Assembly: GCF_030717945.1 (NCBI RefSeq)
Contig: NZ_JAVAIM010000001.1
Span: 1,301,131-1,365,130 of the forward strand
Reading direction: 5' to 3'
Length of the DNA stretch: 64,000 nt
From: Qipengyuania profundimaris
GTDB lineage: Bacteria > Pseudomonadota > Alphaproteobacteria > Sphingomonadales > Sphingomonadaceae
Part shown: piece after piece, positions 52,286-61,223 of the stretch
Layout of the letters: every line of letters starts with the position of its first letter
Position numbering within the stretch: position 1 is the stretch's first letter
Made by a program: the position numbers and the translations under genes
Notes under the pieces: model-generated
Seen by the model: only the letters and a program-made list of their open reading frames with translations
The model's database searches: none
Told to the model about the DNA's origin: nothing

Positions 52286-52780
52286 TCAGCCGATGACGAC
52301 GAGCGGCTGGTCGAACTCGACCGGCTGGGCGTTCTCGACGAGGATCGCCTTGACCGTGCCGGCCTTGTCGGCAGTGATCGGGTTCATCACCTTCATCGCC
52401 TCGACGATGACGAGGGTCTGGCCTTCCTTCACGCTGTCGCCGACCTTGACGAAGTCCGATGCTCCCGGCTCGGGCGCGAGATAGACGGTGCCGACCATCG
52501 GAGACTTGATCGCACCGGCATGGTCCGCAGCGGGTGCCGCTTCGGGCGTGGGAGCGGCAGCTGCGGGGGCCGGAGCGGCTGCGGGAGCCGCTGCCGCAGC
52601 GGCCACCTGCGCCGGGGCCATCGCCACGCCGCCGCCGCGCGAGACGCGGATCATGCGGTCGCCGTCTTCGACCTCGATTTCGGTGAGGCCGGTATCGGCC
52701 AGCATTTCCGCCAGTTCGCGGACCATTGCGATATCGATGTTCATACCGGACTTGCCGGCGCTGCCCTTGTGATCGGCCAT
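52286..52780 (-). CDS. accB: Acetyl-CoA carboxylase, biotin carboxyl carrier protein
   Basis: A 164-residue carrier. An N-terminal helix ([23 protein letters not shown]) is followed by an Ala/Pro-rich mobile linker (about residues 55-95) and the biotinyl domain [13 protein letters not shown]...[10 protein letters not shown], in which the Lys of AMKV receives biotin (AMKM in E. coli). The ATG at 52780 follows AAGGGT. Middle gene of aroQ-accB-accC. Confidence 0.95.
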   Translation of the reverse strand: MADHKGSAGKSGMNIDIAMVRELAEMLADTGLTEIEVEDGDRMIRVSRGGGVAMAPAQVAAAAAAPAAAPAPAAAAPTPEAAPAADHAGAIKSPMVGTVYLAPEPGASDFVKVGDSVKEGQTLVIVEAMKVMNPITADKAGTVKAILVENAQPVEFDQPLVVIG

Positions 52781-52853
52781 GGTTACCCTTGTTGTAGCTT
52801 TGCAGCGCCTATGCGCCGCAGCGGCGCGCAAGACAAGGGGGTGACAATCCGAT

Positions 52854-53288
52854 TTAGAGCGCCGCGGCCTTCTCCAACGCTACGGCATAGCCGCGCGGGC
52901 CCAGGCCCTTGACCTCGTCCACCGCGCCCATGCCGACATAGGATATGTGGCGGAATTCCTCGCGTTTCGCGGGGTCGGACAGATGCACCTCGATTACCGG
53001 CACGCCGATCGCCTTGATCGCGTCGAGCAGCGCGATGGAAGTGTGGGTATAGGCCCCCGCATTGAGCAGCACCGCCTTCGCCCCGACCTCGCGCGCCTCG
53101 TGCAGCCAGTCGACCAGGACGCCCTCGTGATTGGTCTGCCGCATGTCGATGGCGAGGCCAAGTTCCTGCGCCTTGGCCTCGAGCATGCGGGCGATATCGT
53201 CGAGCGTGTCGGAGCCGTAAATCTCCGGCTCGCGCGTGCCGAGCAGGTTGAGGTTGGGGCCGTTGAGGACGAAGACGGTGGCGGTCAT
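52854..53288 (-). CDS. aroQ: 3-dehydroquinate dehydratase type II
   Basis: Removes water from 3-dehydroquinate in the shikimate pathway. The 144-residue dodecamer-type enzyme has [19 protein letters not shown] with its catalytic Tyr, INPGAY-like [17 protein letters not shown], and the catalytic His in [19 protein letters not shown]. It leads the operon with accB and accC, a common alphaproteobacterial arrangement. Confidence 0.95.
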   Translation of the reverse strand: MTATVFVLNGPNLNLLGTREPEIYGSDTLDDIARMLEAKAQELGLAIDMRQTNHEGVLVDWLHEAREVGAKAVLLNAGAYTHTSIALLDAIKAIGVPVIEVHLSDPAKREEFRHISYVGMGAVDEVKGLGPRGYAVALEKAAAL

Positions 53289-53326
53289 GCGGCAGGGTTA
53301 GCGGGAGTTGGCACGGGTGAAAAGGT

Positions 53327-53356
53327 GCCTGCCCACTAACGACCCCATTGCAGACG
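53327..53356 (-). repeat. Dispersed repeat copy 7
   Basis: On the minus strand it reads CGTCTGCAATGGGGTCGTTA then GTGGGCAGGC, close to copy 4. It lies between aroQ and the small membrane protein gene. Confidence 0.6.
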
Positions 53357-53622
53357 ATCAGCGGCGAACCAGAACAAACGTAGGTTCTCCACTCGAGATC
53401 ACATCAAGACAACCGAAGCCCATCTGGAAACGATAGTGTTTCGGTGAGCTTTCTATGCAGCGCCAAGCCTTCTGAGGTTGCGGATGCTGCGGTTTGTCTT
53501 TGCCAATCGAATGACAGCAGGTCTGCCCGGTCTGCATCTGACCAAGGGGCTGGACTGTGTATTGGAAAATACTTGATCATCGGAAAACGCTAGCGGCTGA
53601 CGGAGACCAACGCTACGCCTCT

Positions 53623-53655
53623 AAATGTCCGTTTACCACCCCGGTTGCGTACTGG
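53623..53655 (+). repeat. Dispersed repeat copy 8
   Basis: AAATGTCCGTTTACCACCCC and a GGTTGCG tail. It lies 62 bases before the 53717 gene and matches the left half of the family best. Confidence 0.45.
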
Positions 53656-53716
53656 GTCCGAGCCTGCCACCCAACCTTTGGATGGATGCTAAGACAAAGG
53701 TGTAGGGACCGCTGAA

Positions 53717-53998
53717 ATGCTTGAACCACTCATCATATTGGCAGTTGCAGCGATGTATTGCCGGTATGCCTATCTTTACGCCCCACCATCTTTGGAAAGG
53801 TGGGCTCGGATCCTTTACTCATGCATACCACTTGCATCGCTTGTCTTCATGGTATGCGTCGGCGCTATTGCCCCCGATTTGGATGAGGAATGGCAGGCCA
53901 TCGTGATTGGTTCGTTTGCCTTGCCTATCCTGGCCATTTCCTTCGTCGCAGTGAAAACTTTGCGGAATATGGCCCACGAGAGAGGCAAAGACTCTTAG
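53717..53998 (+). CDS. Small membrane protein, unknown
   Basis: A 93-residue protein with about three hydrophobic segments: PLIILAVAAMYCRYAYLY, ILYSCIPLASLVFMVCVGAI and AIVIGSFALPILAISFVAV, with a short charged tail. No family is recognised. Composition is less GC-rich than core genes, and repeat copies 7 and 8 lie just upstream. TAGGGACC precedes the ATG. It is probably an accessory orphan. Confidence 0.6.
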   Translation: MLEPLIILAVAAMYCRYAYLYAPPSLERWARILYSCIPLASLVFMVCVGAIAPDLDEEWQAIVIGSFALPILAISFVAVKTLRNMAHERGKDS

Positions 53999-54057
53999 TA
54001 ATGCAATGCGTAGCGCGCGTCCGCTCCCCACCCCATTGCCGCCCTTGAGGTGCGGCA

Positions 54058-54471
54058 CTACTGATCCGAACCCTTCACCTTCCCCCACTGACGCGCCGCC
54101 GTGTACCCGAGATAGCCCGTGCCAAATAGCGCATAGAGCGCATCCGGCAGCGCGGCGAGGTAGCGGGTCATGCCGGTACCGATGTTGTGCGCGGCTTGCG
54201 CGTCGAAGGCGGCGATCACGCCCATCGGCACGCTGAACAGGATCAGAGCATACATCACATAGAGGAAGCTGGGCCGTGCGCGGCTGGTCCAGGGATCGGC
54301 GCTTTGCGCCTCGGCGACAATGGCGGAGAGGCGCGCTTCGATGGCCTTCAGTTCCTGCGTACCCTCCAGCGCGATGAGTTCGAGCTTGGCCTTGGCGCGC
54401 GCTTCCTTGTCCGGGATCACCTTGTCGATGATCGAGGCGATGGGGCCGATGAGCGAATCGATGAGGGGCAT
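54058..54471 (-). CDS. 3TM holin of the gene-transfer-agent type (orphan)
   Basis: A 137-residue protein: a helical N-terminus PLIDSLIGPIASIIDKVIPDKEARAKAKLELIALEG followed by helix-rich EARLSAIVAEAQSADPWTSRARPSFLYVMYALILFSVPMGVI and a second membrane segment (YLAALPDALYALFGTGYLGYTAAR). This fits the GTA_holin_3TM family found in alphaproteobacterial gene transfer agents and prophages. No capsid, tail or lysin gene is nearby, so it is a lone holin, perhaps domesticated or a relic. Confidence 0.8.
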   Translation of the reverse strand: MPLIDSLIGPIASIIDKVIPDKEARAKAKLELIALEGTQELKAIEARLSAIVAEAQSADPWTSRARPSFLYVMYALILFSVPMGVIAAFDAQAAHNIGTGMTRYLAALPDALYALFGTGYLGYTAARQWGKVKGSDQ

Positions 54472-54566
54472 GGCGCGGTCTCCGTCGGTTGGGTACGACG
54501 ACTTAACTAACCAATACGGTTCATGTAGGAAAGCGGGTGTTCGCCCGTAGGTACTTTTAACGGACG

Positions 54567-56168
54567 CTAATCGACAATCACTTGAAAGGTGAAGGCGACA
54601 GATGCTCCCGCTGCCAGGCTGGAGGTCGTGGCGCGAACTTCACCTGAGACGAACTGCGCTCCACGTGGATCGGACTCGTCGGCCCCCGCGCCGTCGTCGT
54701 CCTCGACCGTGGTCGCATTGGCACACCCCGTCCCGGACCTGATCGACCCGGAGACGAAAGAGGTTTCGGGCGGAATCGCGTCGGTCATCAGGACATTCGA
54801 TGCGGCAGTATCACCGGTGTTCGATGCAAGCAGGCAGTACTCGATCAAAGCGCCGGGTACATTGAATTCTGTCGAACCGACCGGGATCATGTCGTCGATC
54901 ACGCGGCTCGTCTTGCTAAGCGCTATGGTTGTGTCAGGTCGGCAGAAAGTGATGTCGTGAAGCGCGATGCCCTGCTGGCCGGGATCGACCGGAGCCGCGG
55001 CATGATTGCCATAGCTAATGATAATCCTATCGATCGGCTGGCTGAAAGTGACCACGACATTGCCGAAGCTGGAATCATTGTCTGAAGCCCCGTCACCGTA
55101 TGCGCTATTGCCGATCACGTAGTTTGCGCTGCCGTTCGTGAGCGTCGGGGTGACATTTGCCCCCTGATAGCGCCCTTCGACGGTCACCAGATCCGCAAAC
55201 TGCCCCGGGTTGCTATCGACATCGAATATCGTGAACTGCGCACCGCGCATGATTGCAGGCAAGGTGATCGTGGTGACGGCACGCCCGGCCCTCGAGGGCT
55301 GGTCTGCCACCTGCCCTAGCGAGAACTGGCTTGGGGATAGTCCTCCCGTGAACCCGTTTTGCCGCACTGGCGATTGTCCGCCGAATGTCGCGTTGTTGAG
55401 CCAGGCTCCGTCGGTCGTCAGGTTGAACCCGATATTTCCGAGTGTCCCGAGCGCATAGGTGTTGCTCGTCGAGCCCGCCGTCCAGGTGACAGCATCCCAA
55501 TCGAAGACGATCGTCTGGTTGGGGCAGGTGAGCGCTGGTGCGACCCCGGCCTGGCGAGCCAAAGTCAGATACAGATCCGACCGCACGAATGTCCCGTTGT
55601 CCGCCGTCGGGAAAAGATCGCAAATTTCCAGGCGCCATGTGCCCGCGGCGCTCTGCCCGTTGAACGCCGAAAGGGCCGCCCGGGGACGAAAAGTGTTCTG
55701 GTAAGGCGGGGCGGAGGTTGAATGGTTGCCTGTCGCGCTGTCGCTGTTGACCACCTGCGTCGCCGCATCGTCGAGCAGGACATTGAAGTTGTCGCCACTA
55801 ACGTTGTTCGTATCGCCGTTTGTCATGCGGACGCGCGTCCCGGTTGGGGATTGCAGGGTGAACTGCAGGTCGCCGCGCCAGGTATGTGTGGCGAGAATGC
55901 CGATATTGATGTCGGCCACCGTTCCCGTCGACGACACGGTGAAGTTGCGAACGAGAGGATTGGTGCAGACGGTCGTACTGTTGATTGCACCGTTCGTTGT
56001 ATTGGAGAAAGTCGAAGATGCCTGAGCCGCCGCCGGTGTAGCGTTCAGCATCATCGCGAGGCCAAGAACCAGCAGTGCAATGCAGTATCCGGCCACGCCG
56101 CGCACCCGCTCCAGCAGTGAAGCGCCGAACATCTGTAGCTGGCAATTGATCGTCGCGTTTATGCTCAT
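54567..56168 (-). CDS. Secreted P-domain and DUF11 protein (operon gene E)
   Basis: A 533-residue secreted protein. The signal region (residues 1-~50) ends ATPAAAQA. Residues ~55-175 form a proprotein-convertase P-like domain (DINIGILATHTWRGDLQFTLQSPTG, then AAGTWRLEICDLFPTADNGTF) without any protease domain. The centre (~180-400) is a beta-rich anchor-type domain, and residues ~410-533 a DUF11 repeat ending AFTFQVIVD at the very C-terminus. Its ATG overlaps the stop of the giant gene (ATGA). It is the last gene of the operon. Confidence 0.82.
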   Translation of the reverse strand: MSINATINCQLQMFGASLLERVRGVAGYCIALLVLGLAMMLNATPAAAQASSTFSNTTNGAINSTTVCTNPLVRNFTVSSTGTVADINIGILATHTWRGDLQFTLQSPTGTRVRMTNGDTNNVSGDNFNVLLDDAATQVVNSDSATGNHSTSAPPYQNTFRPRAALSAFNGQSAAGTWRLEICDLFPTADNGTFVRSDLYLTLARQAGVAPALTCPNQTIVFDWDAVTWTAGSTSNTYALGTLGNIGFNLTTDGAWLNNATFGGQSPVRQNGFTGGLSPSQFSLGQVADQPSRAGRAVTTITLPAIMRGAQFTIFDVDSNPGQFADLVTVEGRYQGANVTPTLTNGSANYVIGNSAYGDGASDNDSSFGNVVVTFSQPIDRIIISYGNHAAAPVDPGQQGIALHDITFCRPDTTIALSKTSRVIDDMIPVGSTEFNVPGALIEYCLLASNTGDTAASNVLMTDAIPPETSFVSGSIRSGTGCANATTVEDDDGAGADESDPRGAQFVSGEVRATTSSLAAGASVAFTFQVIVD

Positions 56169-59100
56169 CGGCCCAAACCCAGGAATCCGAAGCTGTCGGC
56201 ATCGAACTTCAGGCGGAAGCTGGCGTAAAGACCCTCGTCTGTGTTGCGCGCGGCGCTGAAGTCTTCGTCGCGGAAGCCGGACACGTTGTAGCCGACGCTC
56301 AGCAGCATGTCGTCTGCCGGGACGAAGCCGACTTCCGGGCCGAATGCGAAGCTGGTGTAGCCATCGGTGAGGCCGCTGCGCACAGTCGCGCGCCCGCCGA
56401 CCTCGAAGCGCTCGCCGATACCGATACGGGCATCCAGTCCGCCAAGCAGCGTCCAGCCCGAAGCGTCGTAGCCTTCGAAGCTGTCGAAATTGTATCGCGT
56501 GCCGACGAACACGCCGATTTCGGTGCGCTGGAAAAGTCCGCCATCGTCTTCGTCGTAACCGCGCGGCGACCAATTCGTCGAGAGGCTGCCGATGAGGCGG
56601 CGCGATTTCGCCTCGCCATCCACAGTCAGGGCCGTGCGTCCGGCAGGCCCGGTCTCGCCTGCGACGGCGCCGCGAACTTCGTCGCTGCGATATTCGATCT
56701 TGGCGAGGAAAGCGAAAGGCGATTCGTCCGGGCGGTGGGCGATCGCGATCGCGCCGTCCATGATCTCGCTCATCGCTCCGAAATCGTCTTCGGCATTCGT
56801 CCAGGTAAAGCCGGAGCCGACCACGCTGCCTTCACCGAGCTGGCGGATAGCGCCGAAGGTCACGCCCTTGCGATCGGCCTGTTCGCCGTCGCGAAACTCG
56901 CCGCGGAAGTTGGCAGCCCAGCGATCCTTGCGCCAGGTTGCGCCGGCGGTGATGGCGACAAAGTCCTCGAACAGCTGACCGTCCTGGCCGAGATGACCGC
57001 CGCTGGCGACGGGGTGAAGCGGATTGATCACCTTGCTCGGATCGACGCCGCCGATCTGCCGGTTTCCGTCGACGGTGAAGTCGACCGTGAGATTGCTGGT
57101 CACAGGCAGACTCTGCGCAAGACCGAAGGCAGCGAAAGAACGCGGGCCATATTCGGAGATCGTCTGCCGGCCCAATGTGCCGGTAACGCGTGCGCCGGTC
57201 CACGGGGCGAGCTCGATGCCGCCCTGCACGGTGCGAGCGTCGATCGCTTCGCCCTCGGCAATCTCGTAGCTACCGATCAGGCGGATGGCATTCGTCACGG
57301 CATAGCGCGCGCCGAAGCGGTGGCGGGTCGGAAGATCGATGGAGTCCGTGTTCTCCAGCGCGATGCTGGTGCTGGCATTCAGTTCCAGCCGGTTGTCGAG
57401 CAAGCGCTGGCTGGCACCTGCTTCAACCACGGTCGACGAGCCGGTCGTGCCGTCCTGGAACCGGTCGGAGAAATGGGCGAGGCCGAGACGCAGGTCGGTC
57501 GATTGCGAACGCCAGGCGGCCTGCACCTGAATTGCATTGCGGCGTGCCGCGTCGGTCAGGCTGTCGTCGCGCCAGGCACTGCCGGTCACGCTGAGATCCT
57601 CGGTGATCGAATAGCGTGCATCGACACCCACCTTGGTGCGTCCACGTTCGACGGCGTTCTGCTGTTCGACGCCGTAGCCTTCCTCGATGCTGCGGGCATA
57701 CGCCAGGACGTCGAGCTTGCCGGTATGGTGTTCGGCCTCGACCTGCCAGGCAGCCTTGGTTTCGCCTTCGCTATGGCTGGCCCCGATTTCGGCGCGCACT
57801 TCCGTTGCAGCGCCGATCCGTGCGCGCACATCGGCGGCGACGATTTCGGTGCGCGGTCCATCGCCCTTGTCGGTAATGGCGCTGGCGCCGATGCGCAGGT
57901 TGCCGTCTGCCACGGTAACATCGGCGCGAACGCCGGCATTGAGTTCGCCCGACGAGGTCAGCTGGTCGATTTCGTAATCGATAACGATGAACTGCGGGTT
58001 GAGATCGAAATCGCGGCTCAGGACCGGCTGGGTAAAGGTGATCGTGCCCGAGAGGATGTCGATGTCATAGTCGACGAACCGCTCGAGTTCGCGGCGTTCG
58101 ACGATGACTTCAGAACGGAAGCGGTCGCGCGTTTCGATGGCGACGCGTTCCGAATTGATGACGATCGCGCGGCTGGACAGGCGGTAGGGGCCCGACAGAC
58201 CGTTGCCCTGGATTTCGTCACGGCGGAAGCGGGTTTCGGTTTCGGCTGCAAAGCCCTGGACGTGCAGCTTACCGAACCGGCCTTCTGCTTTCATGCCGGT
58301 GGCGGCGCGATCGTAACGGGCAAGGTCGGTCTGGTCGAAACCGGTGCGGAAGTCGCCGTAGATTGCGTAGAAGGTCTCGGTCTCGACGCGGACATACAGC
58401 TTGCCGCGGCTGGCGGCATCGAAGCGGCGCGTGGAGCCATCGCCGTACACAGTGTAATAGGCGTTGGGATCGATCGTGCCTTCGAGGCGCTGTTCTTCAC
58501 GCTGCTTGGCGCTGTCATAGGCGGCGGTCACGAGGAATTTACCGAGCACGCGGCCCTTCGCATAAAGCGCCACGCGGGCCTCGTCGCCAAGATCGCTGTC
58601 GAAGCGCCCGGTGCGCTGCATGTTGTCCGCGACAGTGCGCGCGCCCGCGGAGCCTTCGGCGAGGCCGACGACTGTCCAGGGCTGGTCGCCCGGCACCATC
58701 CAGCCTTCGATTTCCTGAGTGCGCGTGATCTGGCGGTCGGTAAAGCTGAACTGCAGATGCAGGGGGCCGCTAACCATCGTCGGCGCCAGTTCGATCAAAG
58801 CTACGCCGTCATCGCCTTCGACCGTCCAGGTCGGCGATGCGCCGCCAAGGCCGGTCAGCTGGCGCAGCTGCATTGCTTCGATCGCCTGCGCGCTCTCGTA
58901 GGGCGCATTGATGGCAACGCTGCCGCTGACGCCGCTGCGAACCGGGCGGCTCTTACGGTCGGTGATACGCACCGCGATCACCGGCTTGTTTTCGCCATCG
59001 GCTACCAGGCGCGAGCGAGCGTCGATGAGTTCGGCCTTGGCGGGGGCGGCGGCGAAATTGACGCTACGCTCCAGCGCGGCAATTTCTTCGCCGTTCGCCG

Positions 59101-61210
59101 ACAGGACACGCGCAGTCAGGCTTGTGAGCTCGGATTTCAGGGCAACGCCGCGCCAGACGCTCACCGCATAACTGCTATCGGCAGACTTCTTCACTCCGTC
59201 GAAAGCCAGCGGATCGACGCGTTCTCCATTGGCCGACAATTCTACTTTCTCGCCGACTTGGTGGCGGATCGCAACCCGGACCGCAGGAGCGCGAGGATTG
59301 TGGCCGACTTCAGGAAAAAGGAATTCGGTCGGGCCATCGCCGACAGCGGCCCAATCGATGTCCGCGCCGGCGGCGGCCGCGTCCTCGAGCGGGGTTTCAT
59401 CGCCTTCGGGGGTGGGCGGAGCCCAATCCGCAGGCAGTGTCGCATGAAAATCCGCGACTACGAGGCTGCCACCCTGGCCCCGCACGAAGAGCGAGTTCGT
59501 CGCACCCGCGTTGGCCGTCGAGCGGCTGCAATCGACGAATGCGCCGCCCTCGGGCAGGGTCTGCTCTTGCGCCTGGACCACATGCGTGCCGGGCATCAGC
59601 CCCTCGAAGTGATAGCGGCCGTCGCGGTCGGTAATGGCGAAGCTGCCGTCCTCGAGCATGACGCGCACGCCCGGAATACCGCGCCGTCCATCCTGCAGCA
59701 GGCAGTCGCCTTCGGTGATCCGTCCGATCAGGGTCATGCGATCGGCGATAATGTCGCGCTCAACTCGCAGGCTGGCCGTGGCCGTGGTTAAGTCTCCGCG
59801 ACTGTCGACGATGTCTGCCCGGTTTTCGATCACGCCGGGCGGGGCATCGGCGCGGATGGTCATGGCATATGTTGCGCGGCGGCTCTCTCCGGCGGGGATG
59901 TCACCGAACGCGATCTGAAGTTCGCGGCCGTCCGGGCTGATGGTAACTCGATCGTCAGCCTCTTCGCCATCGATGCGGATACTGTCACGGCGCAGGCGCA
60001 ACCAGGGGGAGGGTGTATCGGTGACGACCACATCGCGCTTTGCGCCGATCGTATCCGGATTGGAGACCGTAACCACGTAGAACACGACGTCGCCTGGCGC
60101 GGCAATCTGGCGCGATGCGGTCTTGGTGATGTCGAGTGTGACCAGCGGACGATCGAGCGGGATATCGAACTCTACCGGGCCCCCGTCGGCCAGGGTGAAA
60201 GCGTTCGAATAGGAGCCGTCCGTGATGATGTAGCTCTCGCCATCGGGACGATTGAAGGGCGCGAGTTCCGCCGGTGTCGCCTCCGACGGAGCGGTGTAGG
60301 GCGGGGGAGGCTGGATCAGCAGACGGTAGGTTCCGGGCGAAAGCACCGGGAAGCGGTATTCACCTGGCGCCAGCGGGAAGGCGCCGCCATCGGCCAGGGG
60401 AATCGTGCTGCCGCTGACCACCGTCGAGGGCCAAGGCGTCACGCCATCGTCGGCGTAAACGGTTGCGGGCTGGCCGGTCGCGGTGTCGATGATTGTGACA
60501 CGCGCCCCATTCACCAGACTTCCGTCTTGGCTGTCGAAAACATAACCAAACGGGTTCGAAATGGCAGCGACAATGGTCGAGACGATCGGATCGCCGGTCG
60601 GACCGGGGTACGAAATCGTTATGTCGTCGCCGGAGCGAAGCGAAAGTGCGCAATCGCCCTGGACCGGCGCTGGCGGAACGAATGTCGTGGGAATTGCACC
60701 GACGAACTCGCCTGTGTTCTCGCCGGTTTCGAAGATCGTCAGCCGCTCTTCGTCGCCGGACTGGGCGGAGATCACAACCTCGATGGAATCGATGGCGGAG
60801 GTGTCGCGATTGGCTCTCCGGGCGTTGATGCTGAAAAACAGCGTCTGACCGATGCGAATTTCATTAGTGGCTTCGAGCGCAACCGGCTCGGCAGTCGCCG
60901 CACCGCCGGTCATGAACGACATGTCGATCGGCGCTCCGCCGCATAGCGACGGAGATAACGGGTACTGCACGCCTCCGGTGGGCGAAGGCACGAATGTGCC
61001 GATTGTCACCGGGGTATCGTCGATTTCCAGAGCAACTTCGTTGGAAGTCGTCGCGCCCGGAAGATCGCCGCTGCGCCAGCTGGCTTCGGCGATATTGGTG
61101 ATTACACGGACTGCGTCGGCAGTCTGGGCATAGGCCGGAACCAGCACGAAAAGCAGCAGCATTCCGAGGAATGCCACTGCCTTTCGCGAGAGGTTCAGGT
61201 CGATGACCAT
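56165..61210 (-). CDS. Giant DUF11/carboxypeptidase-regulatory-like outer-membrane barrel protein (operon gene D)
   Basis: A 1681-residue secreted protein. After the signal peptide (1-29) come beta-domains: a carboxypeptidase-regulatory-like fold at ~220-330 (PFGYVFDSQDGSLVNGARVTI), DUF11 at ~353-480 (LVTLDITKTASRQIAAPGDVV), and a second regulatory fold at ~495-560 (LIGRITEGDCLLQDGRRG, GRYHFEGLMPGTHVV). From ~860 on it reads as repeated amphipathic strands (YTVYGDGSTRRFDAASRGKLYVRV, YAIYGDFRTGF) to the end, GLYASFRLKFDADSF, suggesting a barrel of many strands. It may display or export the small partners; the function is not known. Confidence 0.8.
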   Translation of the reverse strand: MVIDLNLSRKAVAFLGMLLLFVLVPAYAQTADAVRVITNIAEASWRSGDLPGATTSNEVALEIDDTPVTIGTFVPSPTGGVQYPLSPSLCGGAPIDMSFMTGGAATAEPVALEATNEIRIGQTLFFSINARRANRDTSAIDSIEVVISAQSGDEERLTIFETGENTGEFVGAIPTTFVPPAPVQGDCALSLRSGDDITISYPGPTGDPIVSTIVAAISNPFGYVFDSQDGSLVNGARVTIIDTATGQPATVYADDGVTPWPSTVVSGSTIPLADGGAFPLAPGEYRFPVLSPGTYRLLIQPPPPYTAPSEATPAELAPFNRPDGESYIITDGSYSNAFTLADGGPVEFDIPLDRPLVTLDITKTASRQIAAPGDVVFYVVTVSNPDTIGAKRDVVVTDTPSPWLRLRRDSIRIDGEEADDRVTISPDGRELQIAFGDIPAGESRRATYAMTIRADAPPGVIENRADIVDSRGDLTTATASLRVERDIIADRMTLIGRITEGDCLLQDGRRGIPGVRVMLEDGSFAITDRDGRYHFEGLMPGTHVVQAQEQTLPEGGAFVDCSRSTANAGATNSLFVRGQGGSLVVADFHATLPADWAPPTPEGDETPLEDAAAAGADIDWAAVGDGPTEFLFPEVGHNPRAPAVRVAIRHQVGEKVELSANGERVDPLAFDGVKKSADSSYAVSVWRGVALKSELTSLTARVLSANGEEIAALERSVNFAAAPAKAELIDARSRLVADGENKPVIAVRITDRKSRPVRSGVSGSVAINAPYESAQAIEAMQLRQLTGLGGASPTWTVEGDDGVALIELAPTMVSGPLHLQFSFTDRQITRTQEIEGWMVPGDQPWTVVGLAEGSAGARTVADNMQRTGRFDSDLGDEARVALYAKGRVLGKFLVTAAYDSAKQREEQRLEGTIDPNAYYTVYGDGSTRRFDAASRGKLYVRVETETFYAIYGDFRTGFDQTDLARYDRAATGMKAEGRFGKLHVQGFAAETETRFRRDEIQGNGLSGPYRLSSRAIVINSERVAIETRDRFRSEVIVERRELERFVDYDIDILSGTITFTQPVLSRDFDLNPQFIVIDYEIDQLTSSGELNAGVRADVTVADGNLRIGASAITDKGDGPRTEIVAADVRARIGAATEVRAEIGASHSEGETKAAWQVEAEHHTGKLDVLAYARSIEEGYGVEQQNAVERGRTKVGVDARYSITEDLSVTGSAWRDDSLTDAARRNAIQVQAAWRSQSTDLRLGLAHFSDRFQDGTTGSSTVVEAGASQRLLDNRLELNASTSIALENTDSIDLPTRHRFGARYAVTNAIRLIGSYEIAEGEAIDARTVQGGIELAPWTGARVTGTLGRQTISEYGPRSFAAFGLAQSLPVTSNLTVDFTVDGNRQIGGVDPSKVINPLHPVASGGHLGQDGQLFEDFVAITAGATWRKDRWAANFRGEFRDGEQADRKGVTFGAIRQLGEGSVVGSGFTWTNAEDDFGAMSEIMDGAIAIAHRPDESPFAFLAKIEYRSDEVRGAVAGETGPAGRTALTVDGEAKSRRLIGSLSTNWSPRGYDEDDGGLFQRTEIGVFVGTRYNFDSFEGYDASGWTLLGGLDARIGIGERFEVGGRATVRSGLTDGYTSFAFGPEVGFVPADDMLLSVGYNVSGFRDEDFSAARNTDEGLYASFRLKFDADSFGFLGLGR

Positions 61211-61223
61211 GATCCGGAAGCCG

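Larger units (their letters stand above)
53289..53716. other. Gene-free stretch with two dispersed repeat copies
   Basis: These 428 bases have lower GC than the core genes and no supported gene. Repeat copies lie at 53327-53356 and 53623-53655. The middle part (53380-53600) shows nothing I recognise. Confidence 0.5.

Noticed and set aside
56735-59791. A 1018-codon open frame on the plus strand
   Set aside because: It lies wholly antisense to the giant DUF11 barrel gene, lacks a signal or domain, and its residue pattern is the mirror expected from GC-rich codon bias.
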